From: Paraflavitalea pollutisoli
GTDB lineage: Bacteria > Bacteroidota > Bacteroidia > Chitinophagales > Chitinophagaceae
NCBI RefSeq assembly: GCF_029360705.1
Contig: NZ_JARKMX010000008.1
Span: 434,001-498,000 of the forward strand
DNA: 64,000 nt
Reading direction: 5' to 3'
The notes beneath the pieces were generated by a model. It saw only the letters and a list, made by a program, of their open reading frames with translations. It had not been told where the DNA came from and did no database searches. A program made the position numbers and the translations under genes. This document shows, in pieces, positions 17,675 through 26,150 of this stretch; the first letter of the stretch is position 1, and each line of letters begins with the position of its first letter.

Positions 17675-18409
17675 ATGAGAAAGAATTTTCTTACTTCTCT
17701 CCTACTCTGCTTTTGCCTGGTATTTACCATTAGTTATTGTAAAAGAGAAAATGTATCGACAGTCACTATCGATACCCCCTTGACCAACTTGTCGAAGCAG
17801 CTGGCACAAAACGACGATTTTAAAGAAATGGTTCTACTATTTCCGAAGCTGAGGCGCGAGCGCATGGCTATTCAGGATGCCATCCTGGCCCAAAAAAGTA
17901 ATCGTTTGGAGGCGCTTACCAGGCGTGAAAGCCTGTCAGCCGCGAAGCAATTTGCCGCCAGTAGTTTGTTTGCCATCTTTCGGCAGCGTCGAATGGCTAT
18001 AAAACAGCAATATGCGCAACTTAAACAATTGTCAGGCTCCGACCGCGGGAAGGTCTACCTTCTTGCCATGAGTTCTTTTCAAGACCGTTTAAGACAGTCA
18101 GTGGCTGAGATTACCACATTGGATACCGACCCGGCATGTGAGGATTCTTGTAATTATTCAAAAGATTATGAATACCAGCTTGCCGATATTGAATACTGGG
18201 AATCTGTGGACGATTGCGATGACGAGTATTTTAATTGTTGTACACAATGTTTTCCGTACCCACCAGGAATGCCACGTACTGAATGTTACAATCTTTGTAG
18301 AGAAGCATTCGACGACTGTATTCGTAGCGCCGATGCTGCCTGGGTGGCAAAGCAGGAAGGTATTCGGGCCTCTATAAGAGATTGCATTTTAAATAACTGC
18401 CATGATTAA
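17675..18409 (+). CDS. Cysteine-rich hypothetical lipoprotein
   Basis: 244 residues from the ATG at 17675; the open frame's earlier TTG lies within the promoter. Lipobox-like ISYC near residue 22, followed by KRENVS. The middle (about 40-140) is helical and basic, likely coiled coil (LFPKLRRERMAIQDAILAQ). The last 90 residues contain eleven cysteines, including CEDSC, CCTQC and CYNLC patterns, and end in NNCHD. This suggests a disulfide-stabilised exported domain. Unrecognised family. Its stop is 2 bp from the convergent TlpA thioredoxin gene, which might relate to disulfide handling, but that is inference. Confidence 0.75.
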   Translation: MRKNFLTSLLLCFCLVFTISYCKRENVSTVTIDTPLTNLSKQLAQNDDFKEMVLLFPKLRRERMAIQDAILAQKSNRLEALTRRESLSAAKQFAASSLFAIFRQRRMAIKQQYAQLKQLSGSDRGKVYLLAMSSFQDRLRQSVAEITTLDTDPACEDSCNYSKDYEYQLADIEYWESVDDCDDEYFNCCTQCFPYPPGMPRTECYNLCREAFDDCIRSADAAWVAKQEGIRASIRDCILNNCHD

Positions 18410-18411
18410 CA

Positions 18412-18972
18412 TCACTCCGCCAGGAGCTTCTTTATCTCTTTCACCAGCTTTTCTATCGCATCCGAGTTGTAGCCGGTAGAAACATAACGGATCACGCCGT
18501 TCTTGTCGATCAGGTAGTTCTTGGGAATATACACCGTGGCATATTGGTTCCAGATCCTCTTGTCGGGATCGAGGCCTGGATTGAAGACGATGCCTTTGGC
18601 AGCGAGTTCCGCATTCTTTTTCGCCACCAGTTCTTTGGCTTCGCCCCGGGATATCGGCAGGAAGACAAAATCCTTGTCTTTGAACGGTTGCAGGATCTTG
18701 CCCGGCATTTCGTTGAATTCCTGCATGCAGGGGCCACACCAGGTAGCCCAGAAGTTGAGCAAAACGACCTTTCCCTTGAGGCTGGATAATTGGAGCGGAT
18801 TGCCTTCTAGTCTGTCTACCGTGAAATCAGCTGCTTTGTCATTGACTTTTAAGACATAACCCTCATCTGTCGGCGCCTGCGCAGCATGTGCGTCTGGCTT
18901 GGCAGAAGTGGCTTGTTGAGCTTGCAGGGAAGTTGCAACAAGTATCGAAACAGCTAGGAGAATAGTTCTCAT
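18412..18972 (-). CDS. TlpA family thiol-disulfide oxidoreductase
   Basis: 186 residues from the ATG at 18972, which opens a Sec signal peptide (RTILLAVSILVATSLQAQ); a longer frame to 19023 adds an unlikely leader. Thioredoxin fold with redox centre WCGPC at C79/C82 and the surrounding LKGKVVLLNFWATWCGPCM landmark (kept short here: FWATWCGPC). The cis-proline segment is IPKNYLIDKNGVIRYVS. Predicted to reduce or resolve periplasmic disulfides, or to support cytochrome maturation. Monocistronic, convergent with the cysteine-rich lipoprotein. Confidence 0.9.
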   Translation of the reverse strand: MRTILLAVSILVATSLQAQQATSAKPDAHAAQAPTDEGYVLKVNDKAADFTVDRLEGNPLQLSSLKGKVVLLNFWATWCGPCMQEFNEMPGKILQPFKDKDFVFLPISRGEAKELVAKKNAELAAKGIVFNPGLDPDKRIWNQYATVYIPKNYLIDKNGVIRYVSTGYNSDAIEKLVKEIKKLLAE

Positions 18973-19067
18973 ATTGATAAAAGTTTTGATCGGTAGTAGG
19001 TCTGCTAAAGTTACTCCGTACAACCTGTAAAAACGTAGGCCCCGGCCACTTTTATCGCACCATTAGC

Positions 19068-19286
19068 TTATGAGGATTTTGTTGTATCTGTTGCTGGGGA
19101 ATAATAGGAGTTGACGACAGGTTGACCCGTATAGTTGGGACCAGCCTGATCATCCGCGCCGATATATTGATAGCTGGCGGGCCATTCCTGCGGCCTTTGA
19201 CAGGTGAGTTGTTTTTTGCGGCTATTATATTTTATGGCCCCGCCAGGGTCAGCCAGGACGCCAATGTTTTTATTGCTCCAGGAAAT
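19068..19286 (-). pseudogene. Possible gene remnant or unannotated small ORF lacking an ATG
   Basis: An open frame of 72 codons on the minus strand ends in TAA at 19068. Its translation looks protein-like (WPASYQYIGADDQAG, then PNYTGQPVVNSYYSPATD) but contains no ATG, GTG or TTG start and begins inside the end of the MFS gene. It could be the 3' remnant of a lost gene or a short ORF using a rare start. Low confidence; composition is the only support. Confidence 0.25.
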
Positions 19287-20502
19287 TCAGGTCACGGTTA
19301 TGTGTTTCGGGGATGGTCAGCGTAGCATAGAAACCGGCGGCAAAGCAAAGCAGGCCTACCAGTGCGCCAGCCAGCAAAACGCCGATAGAAGGCTTGGCAA
19401 AGCCATACAGGGTGGTCATCAAAACGACCATGCCCCTTACCATGTTGGGAATGGTAGTGGCCGCAGTGGCGCGCAGGTTGGTGCCAAACTGTTCCGCGCC
19501 AATGGTCACAAACATGGCCCAGTAGCCAATGCCCAGTCCCATCCACAAACAAAGTCCATACATGGCGGTGGAACTCGACAGACCGGCAAACAGGTACACG
19601 GCACTGCCAATCAAAGTGAAGAGCATCATATATGCTACGGCCTTTTTACGCGAATGCAGGGCATGGCTGATAAAACCGCTCGACAGGTCGCCGATGGCCA
19701 GACCTACATAACACCACATGATCGCCAATCCGGGTTGTATGGGCTCGGTAATGCCCAGGGCTTTGCCAAATTCGTTGGAGAAGGTAGCCAGGATGCCGAT
19801 CACAAACCAGGTAGGCAATCCCAGTGCAATACATTTTATATACAGCAGGAAACGGCGTTTGTCGGTGAAGAAAGCAAAGAAGTTCCCTTTTTGTATATGC
19901 GCTTCCGTTTTGAGGTTCTTGTACATGCCGGATTCAAAAACACCCAGGCGGAGCAACAACAAACAGATGCCCATACCGCCGCCAATGAAATAAGCATGGC
20001 GCCAGGCAAATAACTTCACGGTAAAATAGCCTACGACGGCGCCAAACAAACCGATACCGGCTACCAGCGAGGTACCAATTGCGCGGAGTCTTTTAGGAAG
20101 TATTTCCGATACCAGGGTAATACCAGCGCCCAATTCTCCGGCCAGTCCAATACCTGCTACAAACCGCAATATTTTATAATGGGTAGGGTCCTGCACAAAT
20201 CCGCAGGCAATATTCGCCAGTGAATACGTAAGAATGGAGCCGAACAATACCGATAGCCGACCCTTTTTATCGCCTACAATACCCCACAGGATACCGCCCA
20301 GCAGCAATCCCGTCATCTGCCAATTGAGGATAGAAGCGCCGGTGGCCGAGAGCTCTTCCTCACTAAGGCCCAGATCGGTCAGGCTTTCGAGTCGTACAAT
20401 GCCAAATAAAAGGAGGTCGTAAATGTCTACAAAATAGCCAAGGGCCGCTACGATCACAGGGATACTCAGGAGATGCTGGAGGTCGGTACGTTCTTTAGTC
20501 AT
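19270..20502 (-). CDS. MFS transporter (sugar porter / metabolite:H+ symporter-like)
   Basis: 410 residues with about 12 hydrophobic segments. The MFS signature between TM2 and TM3 is present (GIVGDKKGRLSV), with a degenerate second copy after TM8 (GFISHALHSRKKA). The segment RFVAGIGLAGELGAGITLVSE resembles the metabolite:H+ symporter (MHS) and aromatic-acid transporter groups. Inner membrane. Substrate unknown; no catabolic neighbours indicate it. Monocistronic. Confidence 0.87.
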   Translation of the reverse strand: MTKERTDLQHLLSIPVIVAALGYFVDIYDLLLFGIVRLESLTDLGLSEEELSATGASILNWQMTGLLLGGILWGIVGDKKGRLSVLFGSILTYSLANIACGFVQDPTHYKILRFVAGIGLAGELGAGITLVSEILPKRLRAIGTSLVAGIGLFGAVVGYFTVKLFAWRHAYFIGGGMGICLLLLRLGVFESGMYKNLKTEAHIQKGNFFAFFTDKRRFLLYIKCIALGLPTWFVIGILATFSNEFGKALGITEPIQPGLAIMWCYVGLAIGDLSSGFISHALHSRKKAVAYMMLFTLIGSAVYLFAGLSSSTAMYGLCLWMGLGIGYWAMFVTIGAEQFGTNLRATAATTIPNMVRGMVVLMTTLYGFAKPSIGVLLAGALVGLLCFAAGFYATLTIPETHNRDLNFLEQ

Positions 20503-20621
20503 GGGTTAGCAAAGCGTTAAAGCCAGTAAATTAATACTATTTTGGTTTTCCTGAACGCCCGTGTTAAGAGAATATTATAGTGTGCTAAACAATCACAGGC
20601 CGCCGCTGCCGAACGTGCCTT

Positions 20622-20664
20622 AAAAAAGAACCCAACAGGGACGGTCTGTCTCCCTGTTGGGTTC
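20622..20664 (-). terminator. Strong terminator of the CHAT-hydrolase gene
   Basis: A perfect 14-bp stem (20651-20664 with 20628-20641) and 9-nt loop, followed on the minus strand by six T residues (20622-20627). It lies 25 bp past the stop of the 20689-26055 gene. Confidence 0.88.
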
Positions 20665-20688
20665 GTATGCTTCATGCATTGGGGCGTA

Positions 20689-23600
20689 TCAGATCATTCG
20701 CTCCAATTGCTGTTTCAATTGTTCCAGCGCCTTTGTCAATACCTGCGTGGCCGGTTTGATGATCTTCAATGCATCGAGCAGGAAGCTGATGTATTCGATC
20801 TCCGCCATTTTCTTTCCTTTGGAACCGATACGGGCAAAGGCATTGCTGTAAGCCAGTAAGGACTCTTCGACCCCTGCTTTTTGTTTGGGACCTGTCTCCT
20901 GTAACCACGCGATGGTCAGGTCCACGTGGGCCAGCTCCAGTAACCGTTGGTGATCGAAGTGAGAAGCATCACCCGACTGCAGGTTTTTCTTCAGTTCGTC
21001 CAATTCGGCCATGGCACTTTTAGCCTTCTCGGGCAATGCATAGCTCAGCACCTCCGATTTTACGGTGGCGCCCCATTGCTGGGCCTTCAATTGCACCAGG
21101 ATACTCGACAGGGTGATCCAGTTGGTGAAGGTGAGGGTTTTGCTGATATTACTTTTAAGCGCGCTCGCCAGGTAATAATATCCCGCCGCCTGTTTGTAGG
21201 CTTCTACCTTTTTGGTTTTGGTAGTGGCGAGTATCGCTTTTTGCTGGTGAATGGTTCCCAACAGGTTGTACCGTTCTGCCGTTGGCCCCAATTTCAGTAA
21301 ACTCTGCAAATCGCCGATGGCATCTTCCATTTTCAGCAACAACTCTGTGGCGCGGCTGTGGTTGGCGGCAAAATCTATGATACACTTGGCCGACCGCACA
21401 CTACAGTATTTCTCCATGGCGGCGAACGTGTAGGTGGCGTTCTCTATCTGCGAAAGCGTTTCATATTTGATCATTGCGAGGTCGTACTCGTACAGGTCGG
21501 CGTAAATAATGGCTTCGCTTTCGGTGATGGCCACATTGCGGATGCCGGCATCGTCTACCGCTTTCGAAATGGCGGCCACCCGGTCGAGGTAGTCGGCATG
21601 CGGATAGTTGCCCATTTGCAGTTCGTTGCGCAGGTTGTACAGTTCGAGTTCCGCTTCTTCGGCTATAATGAAGCGGTACTTTGCCTGGCGGTTGGTGTTT
21701 ACAATCCGCAAGGTGTAGAAGGGATCACCATAACACTGGTAGGCCCCCCAGGTGTTGTTGCGGTTCTTGTATTTCGCGTAGATGTGTTCCCGGGCCGTGT
21801 GCACCGCATCGCCAAAATTCTCGCCGGCCAGCATGCGGTCGTAAAATACTTCTGTAAAGTCCTTGGCCGCAGCATCGTCGATTGCCCAGCCTGCTGCAAC
21901 TACGGCCTTGACGCCATTCTCGATCAGCTGCGTACCGATATTGGCCGCCATTTTGAACCGGTTGCGGTAGTACTCTTCGGCAGCACCATCCGTTTTGCCC
22001 AGGAAGCAGCAATTGATGAAGACCAGCTCCGGCACCGAGCTCATTTGACAGATCTCCACCGGTGTCAGGAACACCTTGTTGCCGATTACCATACCCGAAC
22101 TGGCCGGTGATGTTTCATCGAACAGACCATGGCCCGCCAGGTGAATGATCTTGTAGTCATCCCGGAACAGCGCTTCGATGATCTCCCTCCCCGATCCTTT
22201 CAGCACGGAGGTAGTAGTAAACCGGCTTTCCTCCAGCTTTTCTTTCACCGATAGGGCTTCTGCCAGGGCGCCAGGGAGTTGATTCAGGAACCCTTTCAGA
22301 TCGGGGTCGCCGATCACCAGGGCCGAATCTTTCATCACAGCATTTATTTTCAACCGGTAATTGGTGGTTGTCAGTTGCCGGATCATACCCGCGTTGACGC
22401 AAAGCGGCTTCGCGTTCTCGGTGGTATCCTGCAACAGCTCCCAGGGGTAACCGGCTGTCGTCTTATCCAATATCCAGTTGATATTACTCTGTCGCTTGAG
22501 TTGCTCTTTAAAATCGTTGGGAATTAGCAACTCGAAGATCGTTTTGGCCAGCTGTGGCGACCACTGATTATTGGTGGAGATATCGGCGATCAGCTCCTGG
22601 ATGACGGGACTGTTGACGTACAATTCCCTTTGCTCTTCCCGGGCTGCGCCGGTAGAGGCACTGAATACAAAGCGGCTGATATCACCAGTTTTCCTTTCGT
22701 CTTTCGGTACGTAGGTGATCGTGATCCGGATCCACCACTCGTCTGCCGCTTCCTGAACCATCTTTTTGCGCGAGCCGGGTAAGGTCTGGATCTTATTGTC
22801 GGTTAGTATTTTCACAGAGCCACTCTCTTCCATTTCTATGCGTTTCAGGGCATAATAACAATTCAGCGCCCGGTCCTCATACTGTTCTACAAACTCCAGC
22901 TGGTCAATGGTACGCGCTTCGGTGCCAAACAGCTCCTTTACTTTCTGGTTGGCATTGCTGACCCCCTGTATGATAGCACGTAGCGAGTTGGCAACGGATA
23001 AGCCACCATAACCACAGCCGATAGCCAGCGAAGAGATACCATTGGGTTGCGTTTGCGCTTCATAGTTTTTAAAAGGCAACTTGCTGTTGACATTGATGAG
23101 GTATTTGGATACCCCCTGTTCGGTAGTGAGCGTAAGGCGATAGGCTGTCAGCTCTCCCGGCTTGCCGAGCCCCACAATGATGGCGCCCTTGAAGTCGGGT
23201 TGCCCGGTGACGAGTACTTCGGCCGTCCCCACCTCACCAGGGTACAGGCCCAGTTGATGGCGCTGCTGCAAGGCGCCCATGAGTAAGCCATTGATCGCTC
23301 TTTCTGCATACAAAATGCCATCACCAGCGAAGTGGCCGGCAATCAGCGGATATTCTGCATAACGCAAATGCCCTTGTGATACCCGTACATTGATCGGCAT
23401 TTCGGTGGTCTCTACTTTTTCAGAGGCGGATATGCCCAACAAGGTCATCTCGACACCAGCCGGCGAGGTGTCGAAATCTTCTTCTACCGGCGCTACAAAA
23501 CGTTTTTCTTCCCCGCGCACCACCGGCCGGGTCCTGCTCAGCAGGTTGGTATTGCCTGTTTTCAATATCTCGGCAAATCCCTTGAAGATGGAGGGCTCGT

Positions 23601-26055
23601 TGGCCAGGGCTCCGTGCGATACATCTACATAATACACGGAGTTGTTGCGGATCATCTTCTTGGGGATGCCCGACTCCCAGGTTACACTCTGGTCCCCTTC
23701 CGCCGTGCTGAGGAACACCAGTTCCTGCCCATGGCTGGTCTGGTCGATCCGGTAACCGCAGACTGTGGCTTTGTCTTTACCGGCTATATACGTGATGTTG
23801 GAATAATCGATGTCATCCATGCTGGCGAGGATTTGATCGCGGTATTGGCGGAACTCGGTGAGCAGGGAATTCTCTATTTTGGGCCAGCGCTCGTCGTTGA
23901 GTGCCGTGCGCATATTGTTCCAGGTCTTCGGGTCTGCGAAATTGTTGCTATCGTCTACAGACAGGGGCAACAAACTGGCCAGGCCGGGAAAACCATAGAA
24001 TATCTTCAGTAAGGAAGGTTTGTTGTGGCGCAGGTCGATCTTGCTGAGCTTGTCGATGATTCCGTCTTTACCCATCAATACGGCCGGTATCCGGAAAGAG
24101 CCGCCCAGCGGACTGCCCAGGAAGATGAGGCGGAAGCCCGGCGAAGCATTGAGTTGTTTCCAGACATCGGGTTGGGTAATGATGAAGTCGCGCACCAGTA
24201 CACCGCCCATCGAGTGGCCGATGATGTGGATCGGCTGGTTGAACTTCAGCAGCTCTTCTACTTTGGCAGCAAAGTCTTTCGCACATTGGTTGAGTTGCCG
24301 GCGCCAGTCGAAGGCGAAGGTGACCACATCGTAGCTCTCGGAAAAATGTTTGGCAATACGGGCGTAGGAAGTCGCCACAATGGAATTGGCTTTGACATTC
24401 TCTGCCTTCATGTCCAGTTTGCGAAGACCTCCCGTCAGGAACCGGCCGTAGTTGATCCAGATGGTATCGTTGTCTACATCGAGGTTCGATCCCATGATGC
24501 CTGGCATGATGACTAGAATGGGACGTAAACCCGTGACCTTATCCATAAAGATCTTACCACCGTCGAGCTTCAGCAGGGCGTTGCGGTCCAGCTCTTCCGC
24601 GGTGGCATCCCGCCAATCGCGGAAACCGGGAATCAGCGTATCGCCGGTTGCTTCAAGCGCGCGTTCCAGCAAGGTTCTCGTTTGTTCGTTCTCGAAATAA
24701 TGGAAGTGATCTACATCGGTACCTTCATCAAAGAAGTATTGCACGGCCACTCTTTTGGGATTGGTCGATTCCGTTCTTCTTTTGGCACCCCGGTACATGG
24801 AAGCAGTATTCACCACCAGGTCGTTGCGGTGCGCATAGAACAGCTTGCTGGCAATGATGAGCAATCCTTTGAGGTTGAACTTTGCCTTGCAGTTGCCTGA
24901 TAAAATGATCAGGGGCTGGTCGGGCAATATCGTCGCGTTGGGGTTGTTGAGTACCTTGATGAAGGGTGACTGCGGATTCATGGCTTCCACGCCTGGTAAT
25001 ACCTCCACATTGTTCTTGGTACTGATCACCGCCGCGATCAGGTTCTTGAAAGCGATGTATACCGGCGTAGTCGCGAGCCCGGTGCCCACACCGATCAGGT
25101 TGAAGGTAATGTTGAAGAAATTGTCGAGCCGCTTGGAAGCAAGCGTGGTACCGCTGGCCGGACAGGCAACCCGCACAAACTTCCGAATCACGATCTTCTT
25201 GCTTTTGAGGGCCTTGCCAATATCATTGATGTTTTGCACATCCTCCTCACGACCTTCGTCACGGAGGTATTGGATCTCTTCCTCGGAAAAGCCGTTGAGC
25301 TGGTCATTGCTGGTACAGAAGCGGGCCAGGATATCGCCGACGAGACCACCCCGCGAGTGACTTACCAGGTCGAGGGTAATAAACTTAGGTAGCTGCTGAA
25401 CAAGCTCCAATACGTTTTGCAGGGGACTTTGGGTCAATGACAGGTGTTGATAGCCGAGTATATTACTGCCGTATTGTTTTTTGATATTGGTCCAGTTGCT
25501 GGTATCGTTCAACTCGCCAAAAGAACCAATGGTCGACGAGTTAGTTCCATGGAGGAACAATAACCAGGGCTTGTCGGATTGCTCGGGCACAAATTTCTGT
25601 AACTGAAAATTGGGGTCGATGCGGTAAATGCCGGGATCAGTCTCCAGTTGTTTCTTCTCCAGCTTTTCTGCCAGTTCCCGCACCTTGTTATCGACCACCT
25701 TGGGTTTGAAAACATTCAGGATGCGGAGGGCGATATCGCTGGCGATACCGCGTTCGGTGGTGTTGGATTTGATGGTGAAGGGGATCACAAAGGCATCACC
25801 CGCTGCACGGCTTTGCCCAGCTGCTTCCGGAAATATCTCTTCCAGCGTATCGGCATTGGCCAGCCAGGTGGTATTGTCTTCGAAGATGAGCTCTACGATC
25901 CTACCGCCACTGAGGTCGACGGTGTGGCTGTCGATGGCGCCCCGGATGCTGCTGCCTACCCGGTACGATTCCTCCATGACAAGCATATCGTCGGTGGCTG
26001 TCGTACTGGAAAGAAGGGCCTGCCCCTCTCCGATTACGGAAATCTTGTTAATCAT
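20689..26055 (-). CDS. Giant CHAT protease fused to two alpha/beta hydrolases, a macro-like domain and a helical tail
   Basis: 1788 residues, no signal peptide. Order: N-terminal domain (1-135) of unknown fold; hydrolase 1 (about 150-480) with LFLHGTNSST, nucleophile S234 (SHSRGG), D412 (NDLVV) and H450 (DHFHYF); hydrolase 2 (about 509-830), LCAT/PDAT-like, with PGIMGSNL, FDWRR, S615 (GHSMGG), D788 and H814; a region (about 885-1040) like the N-terminal macro-type domain of M17 leucine aminopeptidases (AIIVGLGKPGELT); a CHAT domain (about 1130-1415) with H1309 (HLAGHG) and C1350 (FINCCFLG); and a helical, TPR-like tail. All three catalytic centres look complete. CHAT proteases often act as stimulus-activated switches; here one could control fused lipases. 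Followed by a strong terminator; apparently monocistronic. Function inferred only. Confidence 0.9.
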   Translation of the reverse strand: MINKISVIGEGQALLSSTTATDDMLVMEESYRVGSSIRGAIDSHTVDLSGGRIVELIFEDNTTWLANADTLEEIFPEAAGQSRAAGDAFVIPFTIKSNTTERGIASDIALRILNVFKPKVVDNKVRELAEKLEKKQLETDPGIYRIDPNFQLQKFVPEQSDKPWLLFLHGTNSSTIGSFGELNDTSNWTNIKKQYGSNILGYQHLSLTQSPLQNVLELVQQLPKFITLDLVSHSRGGLVGDILARFCTSNDQLNGFSEEEIQYLRDEGREEDVQNINDIGKALKSKKIVIRKFVRVACPASGTTLASKRLDNFFNITFNLIGVGTGLATTPVYIAFKNLIAAVISTKNNVEVLPGVEAMNPQSPFIKVLNNPNATILPDQPLIILSGNCKAKFNLKGLLIIASKLFYAHRNDLVVNTASMYRGAKRRTESTNPKRVAVQYFFDEGTDVDHFHYFENEQTRTLLERALEATGDTLIPGFRDWRDATAEELDRNALLKLDGGKIFMDKVTGLRPILVIMPGIMGSNLDVDNDTIWINYGRFLTGGLRKLDMKAENVKANSIVATSYARIAKHFSESYDVVTFAFDWRRQLNQCAKDFAAKVEELLKFNQPIHIIGHSMGGVLVRDFIITQPDVWKQLNASPGFRLIFLGSPLGGSFRIPAVLMGKDGIIDKLSKIDLRHNKPSLLKIFYGFPGLASLLPLSVDDSNNFADPKTWNNMRTALNDERWPKIENSLLTEFRQYRDQILASMDDIDYSNITYIAGKDKATVCGYRIDQTSHGQELVFLSTAEGDQSVTWESGIPKKMIRNNSVYYVDVSHGALANEPSIFKGFAEILKTGNTNLLSRTRPVVRGEEKRFVAPVEEDFDTSPAGVEMTLLGISASEKVETTEMPINVRVSQGHLRYAEYPLIAGHFAGDGILYAERAINGLLMGALQQRHQLGLYPGEVGTAEVLVTGQPDFKGAIIVGLGKPGELTAYRLTLTTEQGVSKYLINVNSKLPFKNYEAQTQPNGISSLAIGCGYGGLSVANSLRAIIQGVSNANQKVKELFGTEARTIDQLEFVEQYEDRALNCYYALKRIEMEESGSVKILTDNKIQTLPGSRKKMVQEAADEWWIRITITYVPKDERKTGDISRFVFSASTGAAREEQRELYVNSPVIQELIADISTNNQWSPQLAKTIFELLIPNDFKEQLKRQSNINWILDKTTAGYPWELLQDTTENAKPLCVNAGMIRQLTTTNYRLKINAVMKDSALVIGDPDLKGFLNQLPGALAEALSVKEKLEESRFTTTSVLKGSGREIIEALFRDDYKIIHLAGHGLFDETSPASSGMVIGNKVFLTPVEICQMSSVPELVFINCCFLGKTDGAAEEYYRNRFKMAANIGTQLIENGVKAVVAAGWAIDDAAAKDFTEVFYDRMLAGENFGDAVHTAREHIYAKYKNRNNTWGAYQCYGDPFYTLRIVNTNRQAKYRFIIAEEAELELYNLRNELQMGNYPHADYLDRVAAISKAVDDAGIRNVAITESEAIIYADLYEYDLAMIKYETLSQIENATYTFAAMEKYCSVRSAKCIIDFAANHSRATELLLKMEDAIGDLQSLLKLGPTAERYNLLGTIHQQKAILATTKTKKVEAYKQAAGYYYLASALKSNISKTLTFTNWITLSSILVQLKAQQWGATVKSEVLSYALPEKAKSAMAELDELKKNLQSGDASHFDHQRLLELAHVDLTIAWLQETGPKQKAGVEESLLAYSNAFARIGSKGKKMAEIEYISFLLDALKIIKPATQVLTKALEQLKQQLERMI

Positions 26056-26150
26056 GTGCGTATTTTAAAGGTTTGATCAGTTATGCGAGATTACAGGATG
26101 TACGACAGGTATAAACAGGTGTTTTTCCCGTATTTACTTTGCCCACTGGT

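Noticed and set aside
20947-22110. Long plus-strand open frames opposite the CHAT gene
   Set aside because: They mirror the coding frame of a clearly functional protein, have no domain features and no promoter or start context.
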